Shown here: piece by piece, positions 7,258 through 13,746 of the stretch
How the letters are laid out: each line of letters opens with the position of its first letter
Position numbering within the stretch: the first letter of the stretch is position 1
NCBI GenBank assembly: GCA_017543805.1
Contig: JAFYFK010000247.1
Coordinates: forward strand, 1-15,299
Reading direction: 5' to 3'
DNA: 15,299 nt
Source of the DNA: Bacillota bacterium
GTDB lineage: Bacteria > Bacillota > Clostridia > Peptostreptococcales > Anaerovoracaceae
Notes under the pieces: generated by a model
Told to the model about the DNA's origin: nothing
Databases searched by the model: none
Seen by the model: only the letters and a program-made list of their open reading frames with translations
Position numbers and translations under genes: made by a program

Positions 7258-7794
7258 CTAGTCCTTGATGAGGGCCATGCCGGCCTTGAGAGCTTCCTTG
7301 TTGAGCGGAACAAGCTTAGCTTTCTTTCCGGTGAAGATCTCTTCGATCATCTTGTCAACAGTTTCGGGCTTTACGGTCTTTGCAGCGGCAATGTAAGCGC
7401 CGAGCATAACCATGTTAGCTACCTTGAGGTTTCCGAGTTCGCTTGCAACATCGTCGCAGGGAACGTAGTAAACCTTGATGCCTTCTCTCTCGTAGGTGTA
7501 CTTTACAACAGAGCTGTTGATGAAGATCATTCCGCCGTCAACTACGAACGGAGCGAACTTGTCCAGGGACGGACCGTTCATCGCGATGAGCTCGTTGGAG
7601 AACTTGAATACGGGAGAACCGACCGGCTTGTCAGAGATGACTACGGAGCAGTTTGCAGTACCTCCGCGCATCTCAGGACCGTAGGAAGGAGCCCAGGTTA
7701 CATTAAGATTCTCAGCGAGCGCTGCCTCAGCCAGGTTCTTGCCGATGGAAAGAGCGCCCTGACCGCCGAAACCTGCAATTAATATATTCTTCAT
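7258..7794 (-). CDS. 2-oxoacid:ferredoxin oxidoreductase, gamma subunit
   Basis: These 178 residues match the pyruvate/ketoisovalerate oxidoreductase gamma domain. The N-terminal glycine-rich motif GFGGQG (8-13) and the segment SYGPEMRGG, which precedes the ANCSVVISD strand, are typical. The subunit packs with alpha and beta in the CoA-dependent oxidative decarboxylation of a 2-oxoacid to acyl-CoA, with electrons passing to ferredoxin. The ATG follows AAGGAGG at 8 nt, and the gene starts 13 nt after the beta subunit. It is the last of four co-directional genes and is followed by a strong terminator. Whether the substrate is a branched-chain 2-oxoacid (Vor), 2-oxoglutarate (Kor) or another acid cannot be decided here, so no symbol is given. 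Confidence 0.92.
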   Translation of the reverse strand: MKNILIAGFGGQGALSIGKNLAEAALAENLNVTWAPSYGPEMRGGTANCSVVISDKPVGSPVFKFSNELIAMNGPSLDKFAPFVVDGGMIFINSSVVKYTYEREGIKVYYVPCDDVASELGNLKVANMVMLGAYIAAAKTVKPETVDKMIEEIFTGKKAKLVPLNKEALKAGMALIKD

Positions 7795-7807
7795 TATGTA
7801 GGCCTCC

Positions 7808-8548
7808 TTACTTTGTTGTGTCCTTGATTACGCCGAGCGGATAATACGGAACAAGGTTCTCGTGGAGCCACTGATTCGCCTTAAGAGGAGCAAGTCCCCA
7901 GTTGGTCGGGCAGGTGGAGAGGATCTCTACGAAGGTGAAGCCTGCTCCCTGCATCTGAAGGGTAAATGCCTTCTTGATAGCTGCCTTTGCCTTGTTGAGG
8001 TTGGGGATATCAGTAAGGCATACACGCTCTGCATATACAAGTCCGTCAAGTGCGGAGAGGGTCTCTGCCATACGGATCGGCTTACCGGCCTGCTCTACAG
8101 TCCTTCCGAGAGGAGCTGTGGTGGCCTTCTGTCCGATCAGCGTGCAGGGGGACATCTGTCCGCCGGTCATGCCGTAAATTGCGTTATTGATAAAGATGGT
8201 GGTGATCTTTTCGCCTCTCATTGCTGCGTGAACGATCTCAGCAGTACCTATGGAAGCGAGGTCGCCGTCGCCCTGATAAGTGAATACCGGGGTGTTCGGG
8301 TGGGTCCTCTTGACGCCGGTAGCTACAGCAGGCGCTCTGCCGTGCGCAGCGTCGATCATATCGCAGGCCATGTAGTTATATGCATATACGGAGCAGCCTA
8401 CGGGGCATACGCCGACAGCATCTTCGAAAAGACCAAGCTCGATAAGGGATTCCATTACCAGCTTATGAGCGATGCCGTGATGGCATCCGGGGCAGTAATG
8501 AAGTTCTTTATCGGTCAATCCGGCTGATTTTGTATAAACGATCGACAT
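7808..8548 (-). CDS. 2-oxoacid:ferredoxin oxidoreductase, beta subunit (thiamine diphosphate binding)
   Basis: This 246-residue protein carries the catalytic thiamine diphosphate site. The N-terminal CPGCHHG (19-25) is the hallmark of Kor/Vor-type beta subunits. The Mg-thiamine diphosphate motif runs from GDGDLASIGT (93-102) to NNAIYGMTGGQ (121-131). Further cysteines in VCPVGCS (47-53) are also typical of the family. The start codon is 1 nt after the alpha-subunit stop, and its AGGAGG site lies inside the end of the alpha gene, so the two are translationally coupled and should be made in equal amounts. The protein is cytoplasmic. Substrate range is undetermined. Confidence 0.95.
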   Translation of the reverse strand: MSIVYTKSAGLTDKELHYCPGCHHGIAHKLVMESLIELGLFEDAVGVCPVGCSVYAYNYMACDMIDAAHGRAPAVATGVKRTHPNTPVFTYQGDGDLASIGTAEIVHAAMRGEKITTIFINNAIYGMTGGQMSPCTLIGQKATTAPLGRTVEQAGKPIRMAETLSALDGLVYAERVCLTDIPNLNKAKAAIKKAFTLQMQGAGFTFVEILSTCPTNWGLAPLKANQWLHENLVPYYPLGVIKDTTK

Positions 8549-8549
8549 A

Positions 8550-9620
8550 TTACTTTACCTCCTCTAATGCCTTCTTTGCAGCGTCGCAGATATCTTCGAG
8601 GGTCGGGATGAGACCGCCGCCAAGACCATAGTAGCTTATGGGCTTCTGGCCTTCGTTAGCAAGGCGTACGTCTTCGATCATCTGGCCGCCAGCGGACATT
8701 TCCACATCGAGAACAGCCTTTACATGATCCTTGCCGAGGAGTTCGTGGAGTTCCTTTTCGGGGAATGGCCACAGGGTGATCGGACGGAAGAGGCCTACCT
8801 TGTAGCCTTCTTCTCTCATCTTATCTACAGCGGTAAGGATGATTCTTGCAGGAGTTCCGTAAGCTGTGAAGATCAGTTCAGCGTCCTCGGTCTTATACTC
8901 TTCGAAGCGGACTTCGTTAGCCTTGATCTTGTTGAACTTAGCAAGTGTTTTTTCGTTGAATTCGTAGCATTCTTCAGGATCGTAGAAAATAGGAGAGACA
9001 ACATGATGCTTTTCAGCTCCCTTTCTTCCTTCAGTAGCCCAATCCTTTGCGGGGAGGTCCCTCTTGGGGAATTCTTTCCATTCGATCGGCTCCATCATCT
9101 GGCCGATAAGTCCGTCTGCGAGTACTACTACAGGATTTCTGTACAGATCTGCAAGATCGAACGCTTCCTGTACGAAGTCTGCGAGCTCCTGAATGTTGGA
9201 CGGAGCGAGAACTATGTTTCTGTAGTCGCCGCTGCCGCCGCCTCTGGTAGCCTGGAAATAGTCACCCTGAGCGGGCTGAATGGTTCCGAGTCCCGGGCCG
9301 CCTCTCATGCAGTTGATGATGACTGCGGGAAGCTCGGTAGCAGCGAGGTAGGACATTCCTTCCTGCTTGAGGGAGATACCGAGAGATGAAGAAGAAGTCA
9401 TAACTCTCTTTCCGGAAGCAGCTGCGCCGTATACCATATTGATAGCAGCTACCTCAGATTCAGCCTGCAGGAATACTCTGCCGTGCTGGGGCATATGCAG
9501 AGAGAGATACTCGGGGACTTCGCTCTGCGGGGTGATAGGATAACCGAAGAAAGCATCACAGCCTGCTCTGATTGCAGCTTCCGCGATTGCTTCGTTACCT
9601 TTCCAAAGTTCTTTAGCCAT
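8550..9620 (-). CDS. vorB: 2-oxoacid:ferredoxin oxidoreductase, alpha subunit (VorB-like)
   Basis: This 356-residue subunit begins with GYPITPQSEVPEYL (21-34), the conserved opening of alpha subunits. It continues with TSSSSLGISLKQEG and CMRGGPGLGTIQPAQGDYFQATRGG, the segment that covers the thiamine site. The closest family I recognise is VorB, annotated as 3-methyl-2-oxobutanoate dehydrogenase, which makes isobutyryl-CoA and similar branched acyl-CoAs; the substrate is inferred from that resemblance only. As I recall the family, the SSSS motif is usually followed by Pro-Gly, and here it is Leu-Gly. The ATG is preceded by AAGGAGG and lies 13 nt after the ferredoxin gene. Confidence 0.9.
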   Translation of the reverse strand: MAKELWKGNEAIAEAAIRAGCDAFFGYPITPQSEVPEYLSLHMPQHGRVFLQAESEVAAINMVYGAAASGKRVMTSSSSLGISLKQEGMSYLAATELPAVIINCMRGGPGLGTIQPAQGDYFQATRGGGSGDYRNIVLAPSNIQELADFVQEAFDLADLYRNPVVVLADGLIGQMMEPIEWKEFPKRDLPAKDWATEGRKGAEKHHVVSPIFYDPEECYEFNEKTLAKFNKIKANEVRFEEYKTEDAELIFTAYGTPARIILTAVDKMREEGYKVGLFRPITLWPFPEKELHELLGKDHVKAVLDVEMSAGGQMIEDVRLANEGQKPISYYGLGGGLIPTLEDICDAAKKALEEVK

Positions 9621-9633
9621 TAAGGTTTCCTCC

Positions 9634-9849
9634 TTAGTCTAACCTTTCAACAGTAATGATAGAATCGGGGCAGATCTTTGCGCAGCTTGCGCAGGCGATG
9701 CATTTTTCCATCTCGACTACTGTTGCGGGATGATAACCCTTCTTGTTCAGAGCTTCAGGCTCCATTACGACAATGTGCATCGGGCAGACCGACGTGCAAA
9801 GCTCGCAGCCCTTGCAGCGATCGCGGTCAAAAGTGACTTTACCCTTCAT
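9634..9849 (-). CDS. 2[4Fe-4S] ferredoxin-type delta subunit of the 2-oxoacid oxidoreductase
   Basis: This 71-residue protein contains two complete cluster-binding motifs, CKGCELCTSVCP (residues 13-24) and CIACASCAKICP (50-61), so it should hold two [4Fe-4S] clusters. It probably carries electrons from the thiamine site to soluble ferredoxin. It is the first gene of the operon, in the delta-alpha-beta-gamma order common in Clostridia. The AAGGAGG before the start sits about 11 nt upstream, and a second AAGGAA lies closer. The promoter at 9943-9972 gives it a leader of about 85 nt. Confidence 0.93.
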   Translation of the reverse strand: MKGKVTFDRDRCKGCELCTSVCPMHIVVMEPEALNKKGYHPATVVEMEKCIACASCAKICPDSIITVERLD

Positions 9850-9882
9850 AGAATTCCTTTCCTCCTTTCGAAAAGACTATGT

Positions 9883-9899
9883 AAAACCAATCTGGTTTT
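9883..9899 (-). repeat. Small hairpin in the oxidoreductase operon leader
   Basis: AAAACC and GGTTTT are perfect 6-bp arms around a 5-nt loop, about 34 nt before the ferredoxin start. On the minus strand no U-tract follows directly, so it is not a convincing terminator. It may be a leader structure. Confidence 0.35.
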
Positions 9900-9910
9900 G
9901 ATCGGGAGAC

Positions 9911-9933
9911 ACTGATCGATCGGACTTATCAGT
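9911..9933. repeat. Inverted repeat at the predicted transcription start of the oxidoreductase operon
   Basis: ACTGAT (9911-9916) and ATCAGT (9928-9933) are inverted repeats separated by 11 nt. They begin 9 nt downstream of the -10 box. The element may be an operator or a 5' stem-loop. It does not match the Rex operator TTGTGAANNNNTTCACAA. Confidence 0.35.
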
Positions 9934-9942
9934 ATCTTATTT

Positions 9943-9972
9943 ATTATAGGCTTTTGTACCCGCTTTTATCAA
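9943..9972 (-). promoter_or_regulatory. Promoter of the 2-oxoacid oxidoreductase operon
   Basis: On the minus strand TTGATA (9967-9972, 5 of 6 matches) and TATAAT (9943-9948, 6 of 6) are separated by 18 bp. The predicted start near 9936 leaves a leader of about 85 nt before the ferredoxin ATG. The region upstream of the -35 is A/T rich. Confidence 0.75.
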
Positions 9973-10068
9973 TAACTTTTTTATTATATCTCACAATTTT
10001 ATCGTGTATTTTTCACCTATCGTTTCGCTTTAAAACTACCGGTTAATAACGCTGAAAAAAGAAATGAC

Positions 10069-10097
10069 TTGCATTTATCCTTAGTCCGTGCTATATT
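10069..10097 (+). promoter_or_regulatory. Promoter of the CYTH gene
   Basis: TTGCAT (10069-10074) and TATATT (10092-10097) are separated by 17 bp. The predicted start near 10104 gives a leader of about 28 nt to the ATG at 10132. It is divergent from the oxidoreductase promoter, with about 100 bp between the two. Confidence 0.55.
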
Positions 10098-10131
10098 CAC
10101 GCATGTCGCATTTATAAGCGGCGGAGGTATT

Positions 10132-10764
10132 ATGGAAATCGAAGTAAAATACGCAATCCCTAATAAGGAAACTGCAGACGCGATATGGGAAGATCCTGAG
10201 ATCGCGGATATGTCTGATATCTCGACTTCCGAGAAGCTGGTCATGAAAGCCGTGTATTTCGACACAGAGGACTACACCCTGTCGAACCACAACATCGCCC
10301 TTCGCGTGCGCGTTGAGGGCGAGCGCACCTTTGCAGCCCTCAAGTGGGGCGGAAGCGCGCAGGACGGCTTCCACGAACGTGAAGAAGTAAATGTCCCGGT
10401 CAGCGGTGAAGAGAGCTTCATTGCGCCGGAGCCTGATATGTTCAAGGAAAGCGCCGACGGCCTGGATCTTATTGAGCTGATCGGCAAAAAACCGCTCGTC
10501 AACATGCTGGAGACCCGCTTTTTAAGAAAGCGCGTCCGCCTCAATTACAAGAACAGCATCTTTGAACTTGCGGTAGACACGGGAGACATCGTGACCGACG
10601 CGGGCAACCGCGACATCCTCGAACTCGAGATAGAGCTCTTTGCGGGAAGTGAAGCAGATCTTCAGGAGCTCGGAGAAAGGATCGCGGACAAGTACAGTCT
10701 CAAACCGGAAAACATGTCCAAATTTGCCCGCGGCCTTGAGCTCATAAAAAGCGTAAACAACTGA
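10132..10764 (+). CDS. CYTH-domain protein (triphosphate tunnel metalloenzyme family)
   Basis: This 210-residue protein opens with EIEVK, the ExExK metal-binding signature (E2, E4, K6) of CYTH/TTM proteins. These fold into a charged tunnel and act on triphosphates or, in some relatives, cyclise ATP. Other tunnel features are YFDT (43-46), ALRVR (56-60), AALKW (68-72), a basic cluster at 129-136 and an acidic LELEIE (163-168). Most bacterial relatives are inorganic triphosphatases or of unknown role, so triphosphatase activity is the best guess. The frame is open from 10069, but the ATG at 10132 follows GGAGG at 4 nt and places EIEVK at the very N-terminus, as expected. It is monocistronic, the only plus-strand gene here, and ends at a shared bidirectional terminator. 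Confidence 0.85.
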   Translation: MEIEVKYAIPNKETADAIWEDPEIADMSDISTSEKLVMKAVYFDTEDYTLSNHNIALRVRVEGERTFAALKWGGSAQDGFHEREEVNVPVSGEESFIAPEPDMFKESADGLDLIELIGKKPLVNMLETRFLRKRVRLNYKNSIFELAVDTGDIVTDAGNRDILELEIELFAGSEADLQELGERIADKYSLKPENMSKFARGLELIKSVNN

Positions 10765-10782
10765 AAACAGCAAAATCTGCAC

Positions 10783-10810
10783 AAAAAACCGGCCCGAAGG
10801 CCGGTTTTTT
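10783..10810. terminator. Bidirectional rho-independent terminator
   Basis: Six A residues, CCGGCC, a CGAA tetraloop, GGCCGG and six T residues form a symmetrical hairpin. It has a U-tract on either strand. It sits between the convergent ends of the CYTH gene (+) and the large UxaA-type subunit (-), so it can serve both. Confidence 0.92.
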
Positions 10811-10832
10811 ATTTCTGTTTTTCTGTTATGCG

Positions 10833-12002
10833 CTACGCGTAGTTGCAAGTCCTCATTACCGCAATCTCATTGATTCCGAGAGCCTCGGATTTGGTCTGCT
10901 TGCCGTTGCAGGTCTCGATGACCATATTATAGAGCTCGTCGCGGAGCTGCTCGATGGTGTGGGTGCCGGTGATGTAGCGGCTTGCGTCGAAGTCGATATT
11001 GTCTTCCATCTTGTCCCAGGTATCCGCGTTGCCGGTGATCTTGATTACAGGCATTATCGGATTGCCCAGAGCGGAGCCGCGGCCGGTGGAGAATACGCAG
11101 ACCTGTGCGCCGCCGGCGGCCATGCCTACCATGGAGGACGGGTCGTTGCCCGGGGTGTCCATGATGACGAGGCCCTTCTGGCTGGTCGGGATCTGCTTTG
11201 CGTAATCATAGACCTGCTGAACGGGTCTGGTGCCGCCCTTGTGGATGCAGCCAAGAGACTTCTCTTCCAGAGTGGTGATACCGCCGGCCTTGTTGCCCGG
11301 GGTCGGGTTGCCGCTGCGGATGTCTTCGCCGGCTCTCCAGAAGGTCTCTTCATAGCGGTGGACTATGTCGAGCACTCTCTGCCCTACTTCCGGAGTAACG
11401 GCTCTTGCTGCGAGAAGATGCTCGCCGCCGATGAATTCCGGAGTCTCGGAGAGGATAGTGGTTGCGCCTTCGTCAACGAGCCTGTCGGAAAGCGCGCCGA
11501 TTACGTTGTTAGCAGCAATGCCTGAGGTGGGGTCAGAACCGCCGCATTCGGTAGCAAGGAGAAGTTCGGTAATGGGGAACTTTTCCTTCTGCAGCATGCT
11601 TGCTTCGGCAGCGAACTGCTTGGCGTAGCGTACGCCTATCTCTACAGCCTTGAGCGTGCCGCGGGCTTCCTGGATGGAAACGCCGACTACCGGCTTGTTG
11701 GTGCGCTGTTTGATGCGCTCTTCAACGAGATCCAGCTGGCAGCCCTCGCAGCCGAGGGAAACGAGCACTGTCGCGTAAACGTTGGGATTTGCGGCAAAGC
11801 CTGCCTCGAAGTCCAGGGTCATCTCCTGGTCGGAGACTACCTGGCTGCAGCCTACCTGATTATGAAGGCTTACAGCGCCGTCTACCTGGTTTGCGATGAT
11901 GTTCGCGACGTCAGAAGCGCAGACGCTGGTCGGAAGGATAAGCACATAATTTCTGATTCCGACTCTTCCGTCGGGACGTCTGTATCCGTAAAATTCAGTC
12001 AT
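10833..12002 (-). CDS. UxaA-family hydrolyase, large catalytic subunit
   Basis: This 389-residue protein matches the C-terminal catalytic region of altronate/galactarate dehydratases (UxaA/GarD family) and the large subunit of (2R)-sulfolactate sulfo-lyase. These enzymes remove water, or sulfite, from 2-hydroxyacids using a metal centre. Family segments seen in order are GYRRPDGRVGIRN near residue 6, LPTSVCASD, HNQVGCSQ, SLGCEGCQ, ATECGGSDPTSG, ETPEFIGGEH, GGITTLEEKSLGC and FSTGRGSALGNP. The conserved cysteines are present. It starts 5 nt after the small SAF subunit, so it forms a split version of an enzyme that is one chain in E. coli UxaA. The substrate cannot be told; the neighbouring LarA-like gene suggests a sugar acid or similar 2-hydroxyacid. 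It ends near a bidirectional terminator. Confidence 0.88.
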   Translation of the reverse strand: MTEFYGYRRPDGRVGIRNYVLILPTSVCASDVANIIANQVDGAVSLHNQVGCSQVVSDQEMTLDFEAGFAANPNVYATVLVSLGCEGCQLDLVEERIKQRTNKPVVGVSIQEARGTLKAVEIGVRYAKQFAAEASMLQKEKFPITELLLATECGGSDPTSGIAANNVIGALSDRLVDEGATTILSETPEFIGGEHLLAARAVTPEVGQRVLDIVHRYEETFWRAGEDIRSGNPTPGNKAGGITTLEEKSLGCIHKGGTRPVQQVYDYAKQIPTSQKGLVIMDTPGNDPSSMVGMAAGGAQVCVFSTGRGSALGNPIMPVIKITGNADTWDKMEDNIDFDASRYITGTHTIEQLRDELYNMVIETCNGKQTKSEALGINEIAVMRTCNYA

Positions 12003-12007
12003 ATCTC

Positions 12008-12283
12008 TTATTTCCTTTCCGGCTCTTCTACATTATGGGTATGGACGTGTTCGCCCGGGGTTATGTCCGCGGAAGCTATGCCGATGAGTTCTCCGTACTT
12101 GATGACTCTTCCGCCCTTTTCGACCGGTTTTACCGCCATCTTGTGGAAGATGCCGATCTCGTCCTTAGCGACGACTTCCTTCTGAACGCCGCCGTCATTG
12201 TAGACTACGGTGTCGCCTGGCTTTACCGGACCGGACAGCGTTACGACTACGTCCTTTGGATCAATGAAAATTCCGTTTACCAT
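12008..12283 (-). CDS. UxaA-family hydrolyase, small SAF-domain subunit
   Basis: These 91 residues correspond to the N-terminal SAF domain of altronate dehydratase, here a separate protein as in SuyA-type small subunits. The core HKMAVKPVEKGGRVIKYGE, followed by IGIASADITPGEHVHTHNV, is diagnostic; its conserved histidines are in the HK and HVHTHN positions. It presumably assembles with the large subunit coded 5 nt downstream. The ATG is preceded by AAAGGAG, and the gene starts 18 nt after the LarA-like gene, consistent with one transcript. Altronate, galactarate, sulfolactate or another 2-hydroxyacid are all possible substrates of the complex. Confidence 0.88.
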   Translation of the reverse strand: MVNGIFIDPKDVVVTLSGPVKPGDTVVYNDGGVQKEVVAKDEIGIFHKMAVKPVEKGGRVIKYGELIGIASADITPGEHVHTHNVEEPERK

Positions 12284-12301
12284 TTTTACTCCTTTAATTC
12301 T

Positions 12302-13576
12302 TTAGAAGAGATTGTCGTTCTCGTCGAACTTGACTTCTTCCGGCTCGCTGAGGATCTCGATGTTGGGGTTGGCCTTGGCTTCCTCGAACATTGCCTCGGA
12401 GATCCAGATGTCGGATACATTGAGGGTGTTGGGAATGCGGATGATGCGCGGATTGTCCTTGTCGATAAAGGTTGCCGTGCGGATGGCTGCCTGGAATACG
12501 AGCTTGTCGGAATCCATTACGAGCGGAATGCGCATGCCTTCAACAACGGTGTTGGTTATGCAGTTCGGATAGGTCGCCTCGAAGTCGAGCTTGTTGTAGA
12601 GCCTTCTGGTGGTGAATTCCGCGACGCCCATGCCGCAGCCGTTGCCGTGGCTTTCCTTGGAGAGGTCGAGGACCGCCATCCTCTTGCACTTGATGCCGCC
12701 GGTAGCGAACGGGGTCTGGAACCTTCCGGTGATGTTGGGGTCCATTCCGGCGCCGCTGAAGTTCTTGCCCATTTCGTCTACGATGAGGATATCGCACTCA
12801 TCCCAGAGCAGTCTGGCGAGATACTTCTTGGATTCGGCAAGGATCTTCGGCTCTTCGTCGATGATCTCCTGCGGAGTCAGAACGTCGATGGTACGGGTCT
12901 GCTCGTAAGCGTTTTCGGAAAGAGCAACGCCGCAGGTGATGGGAGCGTACTTGATCATTGCCTTGCCGAATTCGGGAACGTACTGATGCATCATTCCGAA
13001 ACCGTCGGTATGGGTGACCTGCGCGCCGTACTGCTTGCCGAGGCCGATGGCGAGCATCTTCATAAGGCCGGATTCGTACGGGCCTCTGAAGTCGGTGTGC
13101 GCCTTGACTCTGTTCATTACGATGACGCCGTCAGCGTTGAAGGCATTCTTATCGAAGTTGACCGGACGGCCGTTTTCGGTATCTCCGATGTAGACAGTTT
13201 CCATGGAGGAACGGATCTCCGCGCCGGTGTACGCCGGGTCGCAGCCATAGTCGAGAACTACCTGCTTCTGGCCTTCGGCGGTCGCGCCGCCGTGGCTTCC
13301 CATTGCAGGAACTACGAACGGGGTGCAGCCCTTGCTCTTGAGCCAGTCTGCGATGCTCTTTACGACAAGAGCGGTGTTGCTGATGCCGCGGCTTCCGACT
13401 GTGATCGCGATCTCCATTCCGGGCTTGAATCTTTCGGCGATCTCCGGTCTGTCGAACTTGGAGCTGATTATTCCCGGGATATCCGCCGGATCGATGTGTG
13501 TGTCGTCAAAGATCTGGTGGACCTTTGCCATCTTCGGAACCTTATAAGGCTGCAGAAGATCGTATACCATTCCCAT
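12302..13576 (-). CDS. LarA-like protein (lactate racemase domain, nickel-pincer superfamily)
   Basis: This 424-residue protein resembles the lactate racemase (LarA, DUF2088) superfamily, whose studied members racemise or epimerise 2-hydroxyacids with a nickel-pincer nucleotide cofactor. Supporting segments are AITVGSRG (57-64), MGSHGGATAEGQ (92-103), NRVKAHTDFRG (155-165) and ESGLMKM (168-174). The last carries a lysine (K173) that may correspond to the cofactor-linked lysine of LarA, and H160 a catalytic histidine, but I cannot align them here. It differs clearly from classical LarA, so the substrate is probably not lactate. No cofactor-synthesis genes (larB, larC, larE) are in the window. 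The first ATG follows GGGAGG at 10 nt. It is the first gene of the operon with the two UxaA subunits, which suggests epimerisation followed by dehydration. Confidence 0.75.
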   Translation of the reverse strand: MGMVYDLLQPYKVPKMAKVHQIFDDTHIDPADIPGIISSKFDRPEIAERFKPGMEIAITVGSRGISNTALVVKSIADWLKSKGCTPFVVPAMGSHGGATAEGQKQVVLDYGCDPAYTGAEIRSSMETVYIGDTENGRPVNFDKNAFNADGVIVMNRVKAHTDFRGPYESGLMKMLAIGLGKQYGAQVTHTDGFGMMHQYVPEFGKAMIKYAPITCGVALSENAYEQTRTIDVLTPQEIIDEEPKILAESKKYLARLLWDECDILIVDEMGKNFSGAGMDPNITGRFQTPFATGGIKCKRMAVLDLSKESHGNGCGMGVAEFTTRRLYNKLDFEATYPNCITNTVVEGMRIPLVMDSDKLVFQAAIRTATFIDKDNPRIIRIPNTLNVSDIWISEAMFEEAKANPNIEILSEPEEVKFDENDNLF

Positions 13577-13647
13577 AATTACTGTTCCTCCCTTAAATAT
13601 ATGTTCAGTAATATTTTAGATAACACCAATTACATTACAGTATAACA

Positions 13648-13678
13648 CAAGAGGACCCCGTTTTGGAGAGTCCTCTTG
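13648..13678 (-). terminator. Hairpin between the pilin and LarA-like genes
   Basis: CAAGAGGAC and GTCCTCTTG form a perfect 9-bp stem around a 13-nt loop, about 46 nt after the pilin stop. On the minus strand it is followed by TGTTATACTG, a weak U-tract. It may terminate pilin transcripts inefficiently. It could instead be the 5' stem-loop of the LarA operon, because a TATAAT box lies 5 nt upstream. Confidence 0.5.
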
Positions 13679-13683
13679 AAATA

Positions 13684-13689
13684 ATTATA
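13684..13689 (-). promoter_or_regulatory. Candidate -10 box for the LarA-UxaA operon
   Basis: TATAAT on the minus strand lies in the pilin-larA gap. No good -35 is present at 16-18 bp and there is no TGn extension, so the promoter is weak or needs an activator. A start near 13677 would give a leader of about 100 nt that opens with the 13648-13678 hairpin. Confidence 0.3.
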
Positions 13690-13711
13690 AGCCTTGACAG
13701 TTCTGTGTTAT

Positions 13712-13746
13712 AGATTCACATTATTAGAGAGCTGTAATGTGAATCT
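13712..13746 (-). repeat. 12-bp hairpin spanning the pilin stop codon
   Basis: AGATTCACATTA and TAATGTGAATCT are perfect 12-bp inverted repeats separated by 11 nt. On the minus strand the TAA stop codon of the pilin gene lies in the loop. No U-tract follows, so a 3'-end stabiliser or a regulatory structure fits better than a terminator. Confidence 0.6.

Larger units (their letters stand above)
13632..13712. repeat. Long-range inverted repeat upstream of the LarA-like gene
   Basis: TATAACACA (13641-13649) is the exact reverse complement of TGTGTTATA (13704-13712). The flanking ACATTACAG (13632-13640) is the reverse complement of CTGTAATGT (13732-13740). The two 9-nt left arms are contiguous, while the right arms are 19 nt apart. 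The structure encloses the hairpin at 13648-13678. Folding of the outer arms competes with the hairpin at 13712-13746. Confidence 0.5.

Noticed and set aside
10833..10842. Perfect palindrome CTACGCGTAG at the end of the large UxaA subunit
   Set aside because: It overlaps the last codons and stop of the gene and is only 10 bp. No sign of function.
12035..13645. Long plus-strand open frame of 536 codons opposite the LarA-like and small UxaA genes
   Set aside because: It is antisense to two clear protein families and spans their intergenic gap. The translation resembles no family I recognise and there is no fitting ribosome site. It arises from codon bias of the real genes.
13695..13700. TTGACA on the plus strand downstream of the pilin gene
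   Set aside because: No -10 hexamer is found at 16-18 bp on that strand and no plus-strand gene follows. Chance match.
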